In this document: piece after piece, positions 53,528 to 62,129 of the stretch
Layout: each line of letters begins with the position of its first letter
Numbering within the stretch: the stretch's first letter is position 1
Source of the DNA: Brevundimonas fluminis
GTDB lineage: Bacteria; Pseudomonadota; Alphaproteobacteria; Caulobacterales; Caulobacteraceae
DNA: 64,000 nucleotides
Assembly: GCF_003934285.1 (NCBI RefSeq)
Contig: NZ_RQWJ01000002.1
Location: forward strand, 186,001 to 250,000
Direction of reading: 5' to 3'
The notes under the pieces: model-generated
What the model was told of the DNA's origin: nothing
The model's input: only the letters and a program-made list of their open reading frames with translations
Database searches by the model: none
Position numbers and translations under genes: made by a program

Positions 53528-54325
53528 ATGACCGACGCGCGCGACATGACCTACGCCGGCTATCTGGATCTCGACGTCCTGCTGTCGGCCCAGAAGCCTC
53601 TCTCCGAGCAGCACGACGAAATGCTGTTCGTGGTCATCCACCAGACCAAGGAGCTGTGGCTCAAGCAGATGCTGCACGAGGTGGCGCTGGCGCAGGCCCT
53701 GGTTCGCGCGGGGGATCTGGTGCCGGCCTACAAGAGTCTGGCCCGCATCAGCCGCATCCAGGCCGTGATGACCCAGAGCTGGGACGTTCTGGCCACCATG
53801 ACTCCGGCCGACTACCTGAACTTCCGCGAGGTTCTGGGCTCGTCCTCCGGCTTTCAGAGCGACCAGTTCCGCCGCTTCGAGGCCATGCTGGGTCTGAAGG
53901 ACGAGAAATTCCTGAAGTTTCACGTCGGCCGGCCCCACGCCCATGCGGCGTTGAAGGCGGCGATGGACGCGCCCAGCCTTTATGACGACGCCCTGAGCCG
54001 CCTCGCCGCCTCGGGCCTGCGGGTCCCGGCCGCGGTGCTGAACCGCGACGTCTCGCGTCCCTATGAACCTAGCCCTGAGGTCGAGGACGCCTGGCTGGAG
54101 GTCTACCGCCGCCCGCGCGAGTTCTGGGACCTGTATCAGCTGGCCGAGAAGCTGGTCGATCTGGACGACGCCCTGCTGACCTGGCGGCACAAGCACGTGG
54201 TGACGGTCGAGCGGATCATCGGCCGGCGCATGGGCACCGGCGGCACCGCCGGCGTCGCCTATCTGGCCGAAACCCTGTCGCGCCGCTGCTTCCCGGAACT
54301 CTGGTCGCTCAGGACGCGGCTGTAG
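53528..54325 (+). CDS. kynA: Tryptophan 2,3-dioxygenase
   Basis: The 265-residue haem enzyme has the TDO signatures YAGYLDLDVLLSAQKPLSEQHDEMLFVVIHQTKELWLKQ, RISRIQAVMTQSWDVLATMTPADYLNFRE, SSGFQSDQFRRFEAMLG and HKHVVTVERIIGRRMGTGGTAGVAYL (haem-ligand His and substrate loop). It catalyses the first step of the kynurenine pathway. No kynB or kynU is adjacent. Confidence 0.96.
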   Translation: MTDARDMTYAGYLDLDVLLSAQKPLSEQHDEMLFVVIHQTKELWLKQMLHEVALAQALVRAGDLVPAYKSLARISRIQAVMTQSWDVLATMTPADYLNFREVLGSSSGFQSDQFRRFEAMLGLKDEKFLKFHVGRPHAHAALKAAMDAPSLYDDALSRLAASGLRVPAAVLNRDVSRPYEPSPEVEDAWLEVYRRPREFWDLYQLAEKLVDLDDALLTWRHKHVVTVERIIGRRMGTGGTAGVAYLAETLSRRCFPELWSLRTRL

Positions 54326-54413
54326 GTCGCGGCGAAGTCCATAAGGTCAAGCTGAAACTCCAAAGGGTTTCCAGCGCTTTGTCCATAACTGTGCAGCAGT
54401 GAAAGGACACGCC

Positions 54414-54920
54414 ATGACCGACGCCAACCGACACGACATCGACGCCCTGAACAGCCTGATCGAGACGACGCTGGACAGCGCCGACGGCTATGAAGAGGCC
54501 GCCAAGGAGACCGACGTGGCCGCCTATCGCGACCGCTTCGTCAAGCGCGCCGGCGAACGCCGCCGCGTCGCCGCCGACCTCCAGACCGCCGTGCGCGGCC
54601 TGGGCGCGGAGCCCGAGGACGACGGTTCGATCCTGGCCAAGGCCCACCGCGCCTTTCTTGACGTCAAGCACGCCCTGCTGCGCGACGAGCAGGCCGTGGT
54701 GAACTCCGTCGAGAACGGCGAGGACTTCATCAAGGGCAAGTTCGAGCGCGCGCTGGAGGACGACAGGCTCTCGGCCACGACGCGCGAGGTGGTGCGTCGC
54801 GCCTACCTGACGATCAAGGACGGCCACGACGAGATGCGCGACCTGAAGCACGCGCTGGAGGGCGCCGACGGACGTCCGGTCGCCACCACGACCCCGGACG
54901 GCCGCCCGCTCTCGATGTGA
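54414..54920 (+). CDS. PA2169/DUF2383 family four-helix-bundle protein
   Basis: The 168-residue helical protein (NSLIETTLDSADGYEEAAKETDVAAYRDRFVKRAGERRRVAADLQTAVRGLG, AHRAFLDVKHALLRDEQAVVNSVENGEDFIKGKFERAL) matches DUF2383, a ferritin-like bundle with conserved Asp/Glu residues. The family is often linked with stress responses; the metal site is not proven. The ATG at 54414 is preceded by AAAGGA. A terminator follows. Confidence 0.9.
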   Translation: MTDANRHDIDALNSLIETTLDSADGYEEAAKETDVAAYRDRFVKRAGERRRVAADLQTAVRGLGAEPEDDGSILAKAHRAFLDVKHALLRDEQAVVNSVENGEDFIKGKFERALEDDRLSATTREVVRRAYLTIKDGHDEMRDLKHALEGADGRPVATTTPDGRPLSM

Positions 54921-54941
54921 GGCTCACGCGCCGAAACGAAG

Positions 54942-54970
54942 AAGGCCCCCGGTTCGCGCCGGGGGCCTTT
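54942..54970 (+). terminator. Terminator between convergent genes
   Basis: AAGGCCCCCGG pairs with CCGGGGGCCTT, followed by T-rich TTTCATGTT on the plus strand. It serves the DUF2383 gene and may also stop the minus-strand gene ending at 54996. Confidence 0.82.
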
Positions 54971-54995
54971 CATGTTCGTGCGGTCGACCCCGCGA

Positions 54996-55478
54996 TCACT
55001 CGCCGGCCGAGATCTCGCGATAGCGTTCGGCGATGACGTTGATGTCGCCGTCGATGGGCTCGATGCCCTCCGCCAGGGTTCCGTCGCAGGCGTAGGCCAT
55101 GATGACCGCGCTGGTGGCGGTCATGTTCACCGCTTCCCAGTCCTGGTCGTCGTCGATCCCGCCCATGAAGCCGCCGTCCAGACCATAGGCCGAGGCGCCC
55201 GGCGTCTTGAAGGTGCGCTGCGAGCACTGGAAGCGATAGGCCATGTCCAGACGGGCGATGCCGTCCTGCACCGAATCCGCGGCGCTGACGACCGAGATGG
55301 TCACGCCGGCCTCGCCGCCCTGACGCACGCGCGTGCCGCCGGCGGCCAGGATCACGTTCTCCTCGGTCACGTCCATGATGTAGTACGGGCCCGAGTTGGG
55401 CAGCGGATCCTGCGCCATCACGGGCAGGGCGACGGCGGCCAGGGCGGCGCCGGCGAGAAGGGCGGGGAACAGGCGCAT
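54996..55478 (-). CDS. Exported protein of unknown function
   Basis: The 160-residue product has a signal peptide (MRLFPALLAGAALAAVALPVMAQD) and a mature domain YYIMDVTEENVILAAGGTRVRQGGEAGVTISVVSAA, then ARLDMAYRFQCSQRTFKTPGASAYGLDG and VIMAYACDGTL. It has two Cys. The plan (short strands, YRFQCSQ) loosely recalls surface-adhesin E-like domains, but I would not assign that. It lies between two terminators, so it is probably monocistronic. GAGAC precedes the ATG. Confidence 0.75.
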   Translation of the reverse strand: MRLFPALLAGAALAAVALPVMAQDPLPNSGPYYIMDVTEENVILAAGGTRVRQGGEAGVTISVVSAADSVQDGIARLDMAYRFQCSQRTFKTPGASAYGLDGGFMGGIDDDQDWEAVNMTATSAVIMAYACDGTLAEGIEPIDGDINVIAERYREISAGE

Positions 55479-55586
55479 TTCAGTCTCCAGGGATCGAGGG
55501 CCTTCTGGCTTGGCGCCACCCTAGCGCGCCCGGTTTTTGCCGCAATCCCGTTCGCCTCACGCGTCATGTCCCGTCAGGAACGACGA

Positions 55587-55612
55587 AGGCCCGGACCGTC
55601 CGGTCCGGGCCT
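55587..55612 (-). terminator. Terminator candidate after rplS
   Basis: AGGCCCGGACC and GGTCCGGGCC form a 10-bp stem with a 4-nt loop, 30 nt past the rplS stop. The tail TTCGTCGTT on the minus strand is a poor U tract. Confidence 0.6.
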
Positions 55613-55641
55613 CCTGAAATCGTGAACCGGCGGAGCCGAAC

Positions 55642-56067
55642 TCAGGCCTCGGTTGCCTCCGGGGCCGCGTCGGCGGCGCCTTCGGACGGCACCTCGACGC
55701 CCTTCTTCTGGGTCTGGCGCTCGGCGATCCGGGCCGACTTGCCGCGACGGTCGCGCAGGTAATACAGCTTGGCGCGACGCACGACGCCGCGGCGCTTCAC
55801 CTCGATGGCGTCGACGTTCGGCGAAAGGATCGGAAATTTCCGCTCCACGCCCTCGCCGAACGAAATCTTGCGGACCGTGAAGGTCTCGTTCACGCCGCCG
55901 CCGTCACGGGCGATGCAGACGCCTTCGAACGCCTGGATGCGCTCGCGCTCGCCTTCCTTGATCTTGACCATGACGCGCAGGGTGTCGCCCGGCTGGAAGT
56001 CCGGAATCTTGCGGTCGCCCAGGACGCGGGCTTTCTCTTCGGCGGCGATCGTCTGCAGAATGTTCAT
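55642..56067 (-). CDS. rplS: 50S ribosomal protein L19
   Basis: The 141-residue protein is a canonical L19 ([96 protein letters not shown]). A low-complexity C-terminal extension ([13 protein letters not shown]) follows, as in other alphaproteobacteria. Only 1 bp separates it from trmD. rpsP and rimM, often upstream of trmD elsewhere, are not in this window. Confidence 0.98.
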   Translation of the reverse strand: MNILQTIAAEEKARVLGDRKIPDFQPGDTLRVMVKIKEGERERIQAFEGVCIARDGGGVNETFTVRKISFGEGVERKFPILSPNVDAIEVKRRGVVRRAKLYYLRDRRGKSARIAERQTQKKGVEVPSEGAADAAPEATEA

Positions 56068-56068
56068 C

Positions 56069-56794
56069 TCAGTCTCCTCGAGCTTTTGCGCTCTTTGCCT
56101 GTAAGTTGGCGAGATGCCGCTCCCAGAGGTCCGGTCGCCGCTCCCGCGTGGTGATTTCCCTCTGCTCCTGACGCCAGGCGGCGACCTTCTTGTGGTCGCC
56201 CGACAGCAGGACCTCGGGGATGTCGAGCCCCTCGAACGTCCGCGGTCGCGTATACTGCGGATGCTCCAGAAGCCCGTCCTCGAAGCTCTCCGAGCTCAGG
56301 CTTTCGGCCTGGCCCAGCACTCCGGGGATCAGTCGTACGCACGCCTCGATCGCCACCATCGCCGCCGCCTCGCCACCGGCCAGGACCGCGTCTCCGACGG
56401 AGACCTCCTCGAACCCCCGGGCGTCGAGCACCCGCTGATCCACCCCCTCGAACCGGCCGCACAGCACGACGACGCCGTCGCCCGTGGCCCAGTCCTTGAC
56501 GCGCGCCTGGGTCAGGGGCCGACCCCGGGCGCTCATGTACAAAAGCGGCCGCCGCGGCCCGGAAAGCCCGTCAAGAGCCCTGGCCACCACGTCCGCCTTC
56601 AACACCGCTCCCGGTCCGCCGCCCGCAGGGGTGTCGTCCAGGAAGCCGCGCCTATCGTCGCTGAAGCCCCGAATGTCAACCGTTTCGAGCGCCCACAGGC
56701 CGCGCTCGCGCCAAGCCGTGCCGATCAACGACACGCCGAGCGGCCCCGGGAAGGCTTCGGGAAACATGGTCAGGACGGTGGCGGTGAAGGGCAT
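56069..56794 (-). CDS. trmD: tRNA (guanine-N1-)-methyltransferase, m1G37
   Basis: The 241-residue SPOUT methyltransferase has [53 protein letters not shown], the knot [51 protein letters not shown], and [35 protein letters not shown] with the catalytic Asp region. It methylates G37 to prevent frameshifting. The start at 56794 is the conserved one; the upstream in-frame extension is not TrmD-like. Confidence 0.97.
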   Translation of the reverse strand: MPFTATVLTMFPEAFPGPLGVSLIGTAWRERGLWALETVDIRGFSDDRRGFLDDTPAGGGPGAVLKADVVARALDGLSGPRRPLLYMSARGRPLTQARVKDWATGDGVVVLCGRFEGVDQRVLDARGFEEVSVGDAVLAGGEAAAMVAIEACVRLIPGVLGQAESLSSESFEDGLLEHPQYTRPRTFEGLDIPEVLLSGDHKKVAAWRQEQREITTRERRPDLWERHLANLQAKSAKARGD

Positions 56795-56807
56795 GGCGTT
56801 CCCTGGT

Positions 56808-57266
56808 TCAGGAAATGGACCGGAACCGGGCGCCGTCCAGCCACCAGCCGTCGTCGTCCCTGCGGACCCGCAATACCGCACTGTGCCCCAGGCCCGGCCC
56901 GAGAGACAGGGAGGCCGTGATCAGCGCGCCGCCGGAATCATAGTCGGGACGGCCGAGCGCGATCGAGGTGCGGCGGCGCGCCTCGGCCGCGCCGCTCCGT
57001 GGGGGCGACGGGCCGTCCTGCAGGTCGAATCCCCATCCCGAACAGTCACAACGCGGCCAGTCTTCACCGACGAGCGTCACGAAGGCCCGCTCCTTGCGGC
57101 GCTGCGGCTCTCCGAACCAGTCGCGCAGGACGGCGGCGGCCACGGCGCAGTCGTCCGGCTCCGGAGCGGGCCGCGCGTCGTGCTCGGGCTCGGCCGGGCG
57201 TGCGCCCGGCGTCTGGTCCAGGCGCCCGAACATCTCCAGCGCGTCGGGGTGCGGGCGCCGGGCCAT
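56808..57266 (-). CDS. Protein of unknown function between the TPP enzyme and trmD
   Basis: The 152-residue product ([21 protein letters not shown]...[47 protein letters not shown]) has no signal peptide or membrane segment. Features are a CDCSGWGFD element, a short Pro/Glu-rich linker and a beta-rich C-terminus ([24 protein letters not shown]). GGAGG lies 6 nt before the ATG at 57266, which itself overlaps the end of the preceding gene. No family recognised. It is probably in one transcript with the TPP enzyme, trmD and rplS. Confidence 0.72.
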   Translation of the reverse strand: MARRPHPDALEMFGRLDQTPGARPAEPEHDARPAPEPDDCAVAAAVLRDWFGEPQRRKERAFVTLVGEDWPRCDCSGWGFDLQDGPSPPRSGAAEARRRTSIALGRPDYDSGGALITASLSLGPGLGHSAVLRVRRDDDGWWLDGARFRSIS

Positions 57267-57268
57267 CG

Positions 57269-58942
57269 TCACCCTCCGCGCATCCCGCTGATCGTCCGCC
57301 CCGGCGCGATGTCCTCGGCAGAGGTGATCAGGTGGACCAGCGCCGGAACCCGACGGGCGATCGCGGCGTCTCGCGCGTCCTCCAGGGCGGCGGGGAAATC
57401 CTCGGTCGTCTCACAGCGGACGCCGTATGCGCCGAAGGCCTTGGCCCACAGGACGAAGTCGGGGTTCTTCAGATCGGTGGCGATGACCCGCTCCGCCCCC
57501 GGGTAGTGCCCTTCCTGATGCATGCGGATGGTGCCGTAGGTCCCGTTGTCGACCACGATCACCACCGGGTTCAGCCCGTGCTGGACCGCGGTGGCCATCT
57601 CCTGACCGGTCATCAGGAAGTCGCCGTCGCCGGCTACGCAGACGACTTCACGCTCGCGGTCCACCGCCTTGGCCGCGATCGCGGCCGGCCAGCCGTAGCC
57701 CATGGCGCCCGAGGTCGGGGCCAGCTGGGTGCGGCAGGCGCGGTGGCGGTAGAAGCGGTGCAGCCAGGCGGCGAAGTTTCCGGCGCCGTTGGTGACCACG
57801 GCGTCCTCGGGCACGGCGTCCATCAGGTGCGCCATGCATTCGCTCATGTTCACCGCGCCGGTCACCGCCACCGGGGTCGAGAAGGCCCGGAAGTCGGCGT
57901 GCGCCTGCTCGCCCTCGGCGCGCCAGTCGCGGCCCGGCTCCAGCGTCGTCAGGGCCAGCGCCGCCAGCGAGTTGTCCGCCACGCCCGAGATCAGCGTCGG
58001 CCACACCCGGCCCAGCTCCTCCGGCCCCGGGTGCAGGTGGACCAGCACCCCCGCCGTGTGGTCGCGGTCGAACAGGGTGTAGCCCTGCGTCGGGTTCTCC
58101 CCCAGCCGCGCGCCGATGGCGATGATCAGATCCGCCGCCTTCGCCCGCGCCGTCAGCTTCGGATTGCACCCCAGTCCAAGGTCGCCGGCATAGTTGGTCC
58201 GGTCGTTGGAGATGATGTCCTTGCGCCGGAACGAGCCGGAGATCGGGATCATGTGCCGCTCGGCCCAGTCGGCCAGGGCGTGGCTGGCTTCGGTCGACCA
58301 GCCGGAGCCGCCGACGACGATCAACGGCCGCTCCGCCGCTTTCAGACGCTCCCCGATCTGGGCCAACACGGCCGGATCCAGCGCGGCCTTGGCAGGGACC
58401 ACCGCCCGCTGCGGGGCCGGCCCGCCGTCTGCATGCAGCAGGTCCTCGGGCAGGGCCACGACGACCGGCCCCGTGCGGCCCTGCAGCGCCGTGGCGAAGG
58501 CGCGCTCGACGACCTCCACCGTGCGCTCCGGGCTCTCCAGCTCGGTCGCCCACTTGGCCAGGCCGCCGAACACCTCACGATAGTCGACCTCCTGAAAGGC
58601 GCCGCGCCCACGGTCGGTCAGGGCGATCTGGCCGACGAACAGGATCATCGGCGTGGAATCCTGATGCGCCGTGTGCACGCCGATCGAGGCATGCGTCGCG
58701 CCCGGACCGCGCGTGACCATGCAGACGCCCGGCTTGCCGGTCAGCTTGCCGTAGGCCTCGGCCATGTTGGCGGCGCCCGCCTCGTGGCGGCAGGTGATCA
58801 CCTCGATCCGGTCGCGCACGTCGGCCAGGGCGTCCAGCACGGCCAGATAGCTTTCGCCCGGCACGCAGAAGACCTTGTCGATCCCGTTCACGACCAGGGT
58901 TTCGACGAGGCGGCGGGCGGCGGTGTTCTGCGGCTGGCTCAT
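57269..58942 (-). CDS. Thiamine-diphosphate enzyme, acetolactate-synthase-like large subunit
   Basis: The 557-residue enzyme has the N-terminal Pyr domain with catalytic Glu (ITCRHEAGAANMAEAYG), VTRGPGATHASIGVHTAHQDSTPMILFVGQ, a central FAD/DHS-like domain and the PP domain with the ThDP motif GDGDFLMTGQEMATAVQHGLNPVVIVVDN. It resembles IlvB-like enzymes, but no regulatory ilvN gene follows, so it may be a catabolic acetolactate synthase, an oxalyl-CoA- or benzoylformate-type decarboxylase or another relative. The substrate is not determined. Confidence 0.9.
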   Translation of the reverse strand: MSQPQNTAARRLVETLVVNGIDKVFCVPGESYLAVLDALADVRDRIEVITCRHEAGAANMAEAYGKLTGKPGVCMVTRGPGATHASIGVHTAHQDSTPMILFVGQIALTDRGRGAFQEVDYREVFGGLAKWATELESPERTVEVVERAFATALQGRTGPVVVALPEDLLHADGGPAPQRAVVPAKAALDPAVLAQIGERLKAAERPLIVVGGSGWSTEASHALADWAERHMIPISGSFRRKDIISNDRTNYAGDLGLGCNPKLTARAKAADLIIAIGARLGENPTQGYTLFDRDHTAGVLVHLHPGPEELGRVWPTLISGVADNSLAALALTTLEPGRDWRAEGEQAHADFRAFSTPVAVTGAVNMSECMAHLMDAVPEDAVVTNGAGNFAAWLHRFYRHRACRTQLAPTSGAMGYGWPAAIAAKAVDREREVVCVAGDGDFLMTGQEMATAVQHGLNPVVIVVDNGTYGTIRMHQEGHYPGAERVIATDLKNPDFVLWAKAFGAYGVRCETTEDFPAALEDARDAAIARRVPALVHLITSAEDIAPGRTISGMRGG

Positions 58943-59049
58943 GCGGAGCCGTTAGCAGAGGGTGCGGCGGTTTGGCGATGGGGGCGGCGCAACCCAACGG
59001 CCACGCTTGGCGTTCACGGCGCAGGTTCAACCCATCGGAGACTCGTCCC

Positions 59050-59187
59050 ATGAAGAAGATCGTCACCCTGACCCTGATCGCCGCCGCCATGGCCGTGTCG
59101 GCCTGCAACACCATCGCCGGCGTCGGCCGCGACGTCTCGGCCGCCGGCGACGCCGTCACCGGCGCCTCCAACGAAGCCCGGAACTAA
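59050..59187 (+). CDS. Entericidin A/B family lipoprotein
   Basis: The 45-residue lipoprotein (MKKIVTLTLIAAAMAVSAC, then NTIAGVGRDVSAAGDAVTGAS) has the entericidin signature: lipobox Cys19 followed by NTxxGxGxDxxxxGxAxxxA. These small envelope lipoproteins are stress-related; a toxin-antidote role was proposed in E. coli but is not established elsewhere. Only one entericidin gene is present. Palindrome copy D starts 10 nt after the stop. Confidence 0.9.
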   Translation: MKKIVTLTLIAAAMAVSACNTIAGVGRDVSAAGDAVTGASNEARN

Positions 59188-59196
59188 GCCTCTTCG

Positions 59197-59234
59197 CCCT
59201 CAACCAGCGAGCGCCCGCGGCGCGAGCGACAGGG
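59197..59234 (-). repeat. Dispersed palindrome, copy D
   Basis: Reverse-oriented copy with the same inner hairpin as copy B (GCGCC-gcg-GGCGC) and outer CCCT/AGGG. It fills most of the gap between the entericidin and truA. Confidence 0.8.
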
Positions 59235-59240
59235 TGAACG

Positions 59241-59981
59241 TCAACCGTACTCGACGCCCGTCAGATACAGTCCGTCGCTCGGGGCCACCGGCCCGCAGGC
59301 GGATCGGTCGCGGGCGTCGAGCGCGGCCTTCAGGTCGTCGGCGGACCATCGCCCCAGACCGACCTCGACCAGACTGCCGGTCATCGACCGCACCTGCCGG
59401 TGCAGGAAGCTGCGCGCCGCGAACGTCAGTCGCACCTCCTCGCCGACCCGCTCGACCGCGGCCACGTCCAGCGTCTTCTCCGGCGAGGCCGACTGGCAGT
59501 TCACGTCCCGGAACGTGGTGAAGTCGTGCCGGCCGACCAGCGCCTGCGCGGCCGCGTGCATGGCCCCGGCGTCCAGCGGCTTCTTCATGTGCCACACGCG
59601 CGACGCTTCCAGCGCCGGCGGTCCCGGCCGGTTCAGGATGCGGTACAGATAGCGCCGCCCCGTCGCCGAGAACCGCGCGTGCCACTCCGGATCCGCCTCG
59701 ATGCAGTCCAGCACCGAGACCGCCTCCTCGACGAGATGGGCGTTCAGGGCGTTCATCACGGTGCGCGCCGGCCAGGCCTTGTCCAGATCGAAGCCGATCA
59801 CCTGACCGGTGGCGTGCACCCCCGTGTCGGTCCGCCCCGCCGCGAACAGCCGCACCGTCTCGCCGCAGAAGGCCGTCAGCGCCGTCTCGATGGCCCCCTG
59901 CACCGTCGGCTGGCCGAGCTGGACCTGAAACCCGTTGTAGGCCGAGCCGTCGTATTCGACCGTGAGCCGGTACCTCGGCAT
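59241..59981 (-). CDS. truA: tRNA pseudouridine(38-40) synthase
   Basis: The 246-residue enzyme has MPRYRLTVEYDGSAYNGFQVQ, the catalytic motif AAGRTDTGVHATGQVIGFD (Asp in GRTDxGVHA), NALNAHLVEEAVSVLD, and FLHRQVRSMTGSLVEVGLGRWSADDL. It modifies the anticodon stem of many tRNAs. It follows fmt after 12 bp, a gap largely made of palindrome copy E. Confidence 0.96.
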   Translation of the reverse strand: MPRYRLTVEYDGSAYNGFQVQLGQPTVQGAIETALTAFCGETVRLFAAGRTDTGVHATGQVIGFDLDKAWPARTVMNALNAHLVEEAVSVLDCIEADPEWHARFSATGRRYLYRILNRPGPPALEASRVWHMKKPLDAGAMHAAAQALVGRHDFTTFRDVNCQSASPEKTLDVAAVERVGEEVRLTFAARSFLHRQVRSMTGSLVEVGLGRWSADDLKAALDARDRSACGPVAPSDGLYLTGVEYG

Positions 59982-59988
59982 CGCATTT

Positions 59989-60032
59989 CTCCCCTACCGC
60001 TCGCCGCGCGGCGGCTCGCTGCTTGAGGGGAG
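59989..60032 (+). repeat. Dispersed palindrome, copy E (overlaps the fmt stop)
   Basis: Outer stem CTCCCCT/AGGGGAG and inner hairpin GCCGC-gcg-GCGGC, the best-paired of the five copies. On the minus strand it encodes the final residues [11 protein letters not shown] and the TAG stop of fmt, and it ends 7 nt from the truA start. Confidence 0.88.
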
Positions 60033-60950
60033 GACCGTCCCGGGCGCGATGGGGAAACCGCGCAGCATCTCGTCGGCCGCCTGCGCCGCCTTGCCCGCGC
60101 GCTGGACGGTCAGCAGCCGCACCACGCCCTGGCCGCAGGCGACCCGCAGCTCGCCGTCCAGCACCTCGCCCGGCGCGCCGGCCCCGCGCGCCGAAACCCG
60201 GCTCATCAACGCCTTGATCCGCACCGGACCCTCGGGGCCGGGCGCCTCGAACCAGGCGCCGGGCGCGGGCGACAGGCCGCGGACATGGGCGTCGACCTCG
60301 GCCGCCGGGCGGGTCCAGTCGATGTGCGCCTCGGCCGGGGTGATCTTCCGCGCATAGGTGGCCTCGCCCACCTGCTCCACCGCTTCCAGCCCGCCGCGCT
60401 CCAGCGCCGCCAGCGCCCGGGGCCACAGGCCCGCGCCGGCATGCGCCATGCGCTCGCCCAGAGACCCGGCCGTGTCGTCCGGGGCGATGTCGATCACCTC
60501 GCTCAGCAGGATCGGCCCCTCGTCCAGTCCCGCGCTCATGCGCATGATCTGCACGCCGGTCCGGCGATCGCCGGCCATGATCGCCCGCTGGATCGGCGCC
60601 GCCCCCCGCCAGCGCGGCAGCAGCGACCCGTGCAGGTTCAGGCATCCCAGACGCGGCGCCTCCAGCACCTCGGGCTTCAGGATCTGGCCGTAGGCGACGA
60701 CGCAGGCGGCGTCGAGGTTGAGGCTGCGGAAGGTCTCGATCGCCTCCGGCGCCTTCATCGTCTCCGGCGTGAAGACCGGCAGGCCCATGGTCTCGGCGAA
60801 CGCCTGCACCGGCGACGGCGTCAGCTTCTGCCCCCGCCCCCGCGGCCGCGGGGGCTGGGAATAGACGGCGACCACCTCATGCCCGGCGGCGACCAGCTCG
60901 GCCAGCGACGGCACGGCGAATTCGGGGGTTCCCATGAAGGCGAGGCGCAT
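59994..60950 (-). CDS. fmt: Methionyl-tRNA formyltransferase
   Basis: The 318-residue enzyme has [40 protein letters not shown], the catalytic block [43 protein letters not shown] and [14 protein letters not shown]. The C-terminal tRNA-binding domain is [35 protein letters not shown]. It formylates initiator Met-tRNA; def, two genes upstream, removes the formyl group later. The C-terminal 11 residues and the stop are encoded by palindrome copy E. Start at 60950 is the conserved one. Confidence 0.97.
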   Translation of the reverse strand: MRLAFMGTPEFAVPSLAELVAAGHEVVAVYSQPPRPRGRGQKLTPSPVQAFAETMGLPVFTPETMKAPEAIETFRSLNLDAACVVAYGQILKPEVLEAPRLGCLNLHGSLLPRWRGAAPIQRAIMAGDRRTGVQIMRMSAGLDEGPILLSEVIDIAPDDTAGSLGERMAHAGAGLWPRALAALERGGLEAVEQVGEATYARKITPAEAHIDWTRPAAEVDAHVRGLSPAPGAWFEAPGPEGPVRIKALMSRVSARGAGAPGEVLDGELRVACGQGVVRLLTVQRAGKAAQAADEMLRGFPIAPGTVLPSSSEPPRGER

Positions 60951-60998
60951 GGCCGTGGCTTTGCCCCAGAGGGAGGCGAGGGACAAGGCGCGGCGGAG

Positions 60999-61790
60999 TC
61001 AGCCCGGCTCGACGACCTCGATCTCGAACAGTCGGGGCCAGTATTTGCCGGTGACGAAGACGCGGTCGGCGGCGGCGTCCCAGGCGATGCCGTTGAGCAC
61101 GTCGGCGTCGGGCGCGGGCGCGCCGCCCTGCTGCAGAAGCCCGGTCAGGTCGATCCAGCCGACCACGACCCCCGACCCGGGGTCGATCCGCGCGATCAGG
61201 TTGGACTGGTAGATGTTGGCCCAGACCTCGCCGCGGACCCATTCCAACTCGTTCAGCTTCTCGACCGGCTGCCCGTCATGGGTCACGGTCAGACGGCGGC
61301 GTTCCGCGAACGTCTCCCCGTCCAGAAACCGCAGCTGCGCGGTGCCGTCGCTCATGATCAGTTCGTCCGGCGAATGCGTCAGCCCCCAGCCCTCGCCCGC
61401 GTACCGAAAGGTTCTCAGGGTCGAGAGCCCGTCACGCTCGAGGACGTAGCCGATCCCCGACTGCCAGGTCAGAACGACGAGGTCGTCTTTCCAGATCGTC
61501 ATGCCTTCGCCGAACACGTCGTCCGGCAGGTCCACCGATTGCAGAACCGCGCCGGTGCCCGGCTCGACCCGCCGGACGGTCGAGGCGCCGTACTTCCCGG
61601 TGCTCTCGTACAGCTGGCCGTCGACCCAGATCAGGCCCTGCGTGTAGGCCGCGGCGTCGTGCGGGTACGCATTCACCACTCGGAAGCCGTAGTACGGCGT
61701 GGCCTCCGCACCGCACGCGGCCAAGCCCGCCGTCGCCACCGCTGCGGCCAGTCCCCGGGCCCAGGTCCGCAAGAAATGCGATGTCTGCAT
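60999..61790 (-). CDS. Glutaminyl-peptide cyclotransferase (PF05096 propeller), lipoprotein
   Basis: The 263-residue product has a lipoprotein-type signal (RGLAAAVATAGLAACGAE) and the five-bladed propeller of bacterial/plant-type glutaminyl cyclases: VVNAYPHDAAAYTQGLIWVDGQLYESTGKYGASTVRRV, FGEGMTIWKDDLVVLTWQSGIGYVLE, GEGWGLTHSPDELIMSDGTAQLRFLD, KLNELEWVRGEVWANIY and VLNGIAWDAAADRVFVTGKYWPRLFEI. It converts N-terminal Gln to pyroglutamate on exported proteins. It is inserted between def and fmt, both on the same strand. Confidence 0.93.
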   Translation of the reverse strand: MQTSHFLRTWARGLAAAVATAGLAACGAEATPYYGFRVVNAYPHDAAAYTQGLIWVDGQLYESTGKYGASTVRRVEPGTGAVLQSVDLPDDVFGEGMTIWKDDLVVLTWQSGIGYVLERDGLSTLRTFRYAGEGWGLTHSPDELIMSDGTAQLRFLDGETFAERRRLTVTHDGQPVEKLNELEWVRGEVWANIYQSNLIARIDPGSGVVVGWIDLTGLLQQGGAPAPDADVLNGIAWDAAADRVFVTGKYWPRLFEIEVVEPG

Positions 61791-61901
61791 CAAGGCCCCC
61801 GGCTCGCTCTCGGCGCCCAGCCTACACGCGGGGGAAGTCGCCGACCACGTCGCGGGTGCGGGCAGGTCGGAAGGCGGACTCCGCGTCTCGCGCGCGTTCG
61901 C

Positions 61902-62129
61902 TCAGTCCCAGCGCGTGAAGACCCCGCCGCCCTCGTCCCACTCGCCGCCGGCGTCCAGCGCGTCGTCGAAGCTGAGCAGGCGGTCGATGATCATGCCCGC
62001 GACCACGCCCGCGAGCGCCACGCCGACGAGGGTCACGAGCCCGGCCACGCCGACCTTCTCGTTGCGGGTCAGGCGGCGACGGCCGCGGGGGTCGATGATG
62101 CGGTCGGGGCTGCGCTTGAGACGGGGCAT
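61902..62129 (-). CDS. Small membrane protein coupled to def
   Basis: The 75-residue product ([54 protein letters not shown]...GGEWDEGGGVFTRWD) has a basic start, one membrane helix (about 27-50) and an acidic C-terminus. Its ATG overlaps the def stop (ATGA), so it is probably translated by re-initiation. No family recognised. Confidence 0.78.
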   Translation of the reverse strand: MPRLKRSPDRIIDPRGRRRLTRNEKVGVAGLVTLVGVALAGVVAGMIIDRLLSFDDALDAGGEWDEGGGVFTRWD

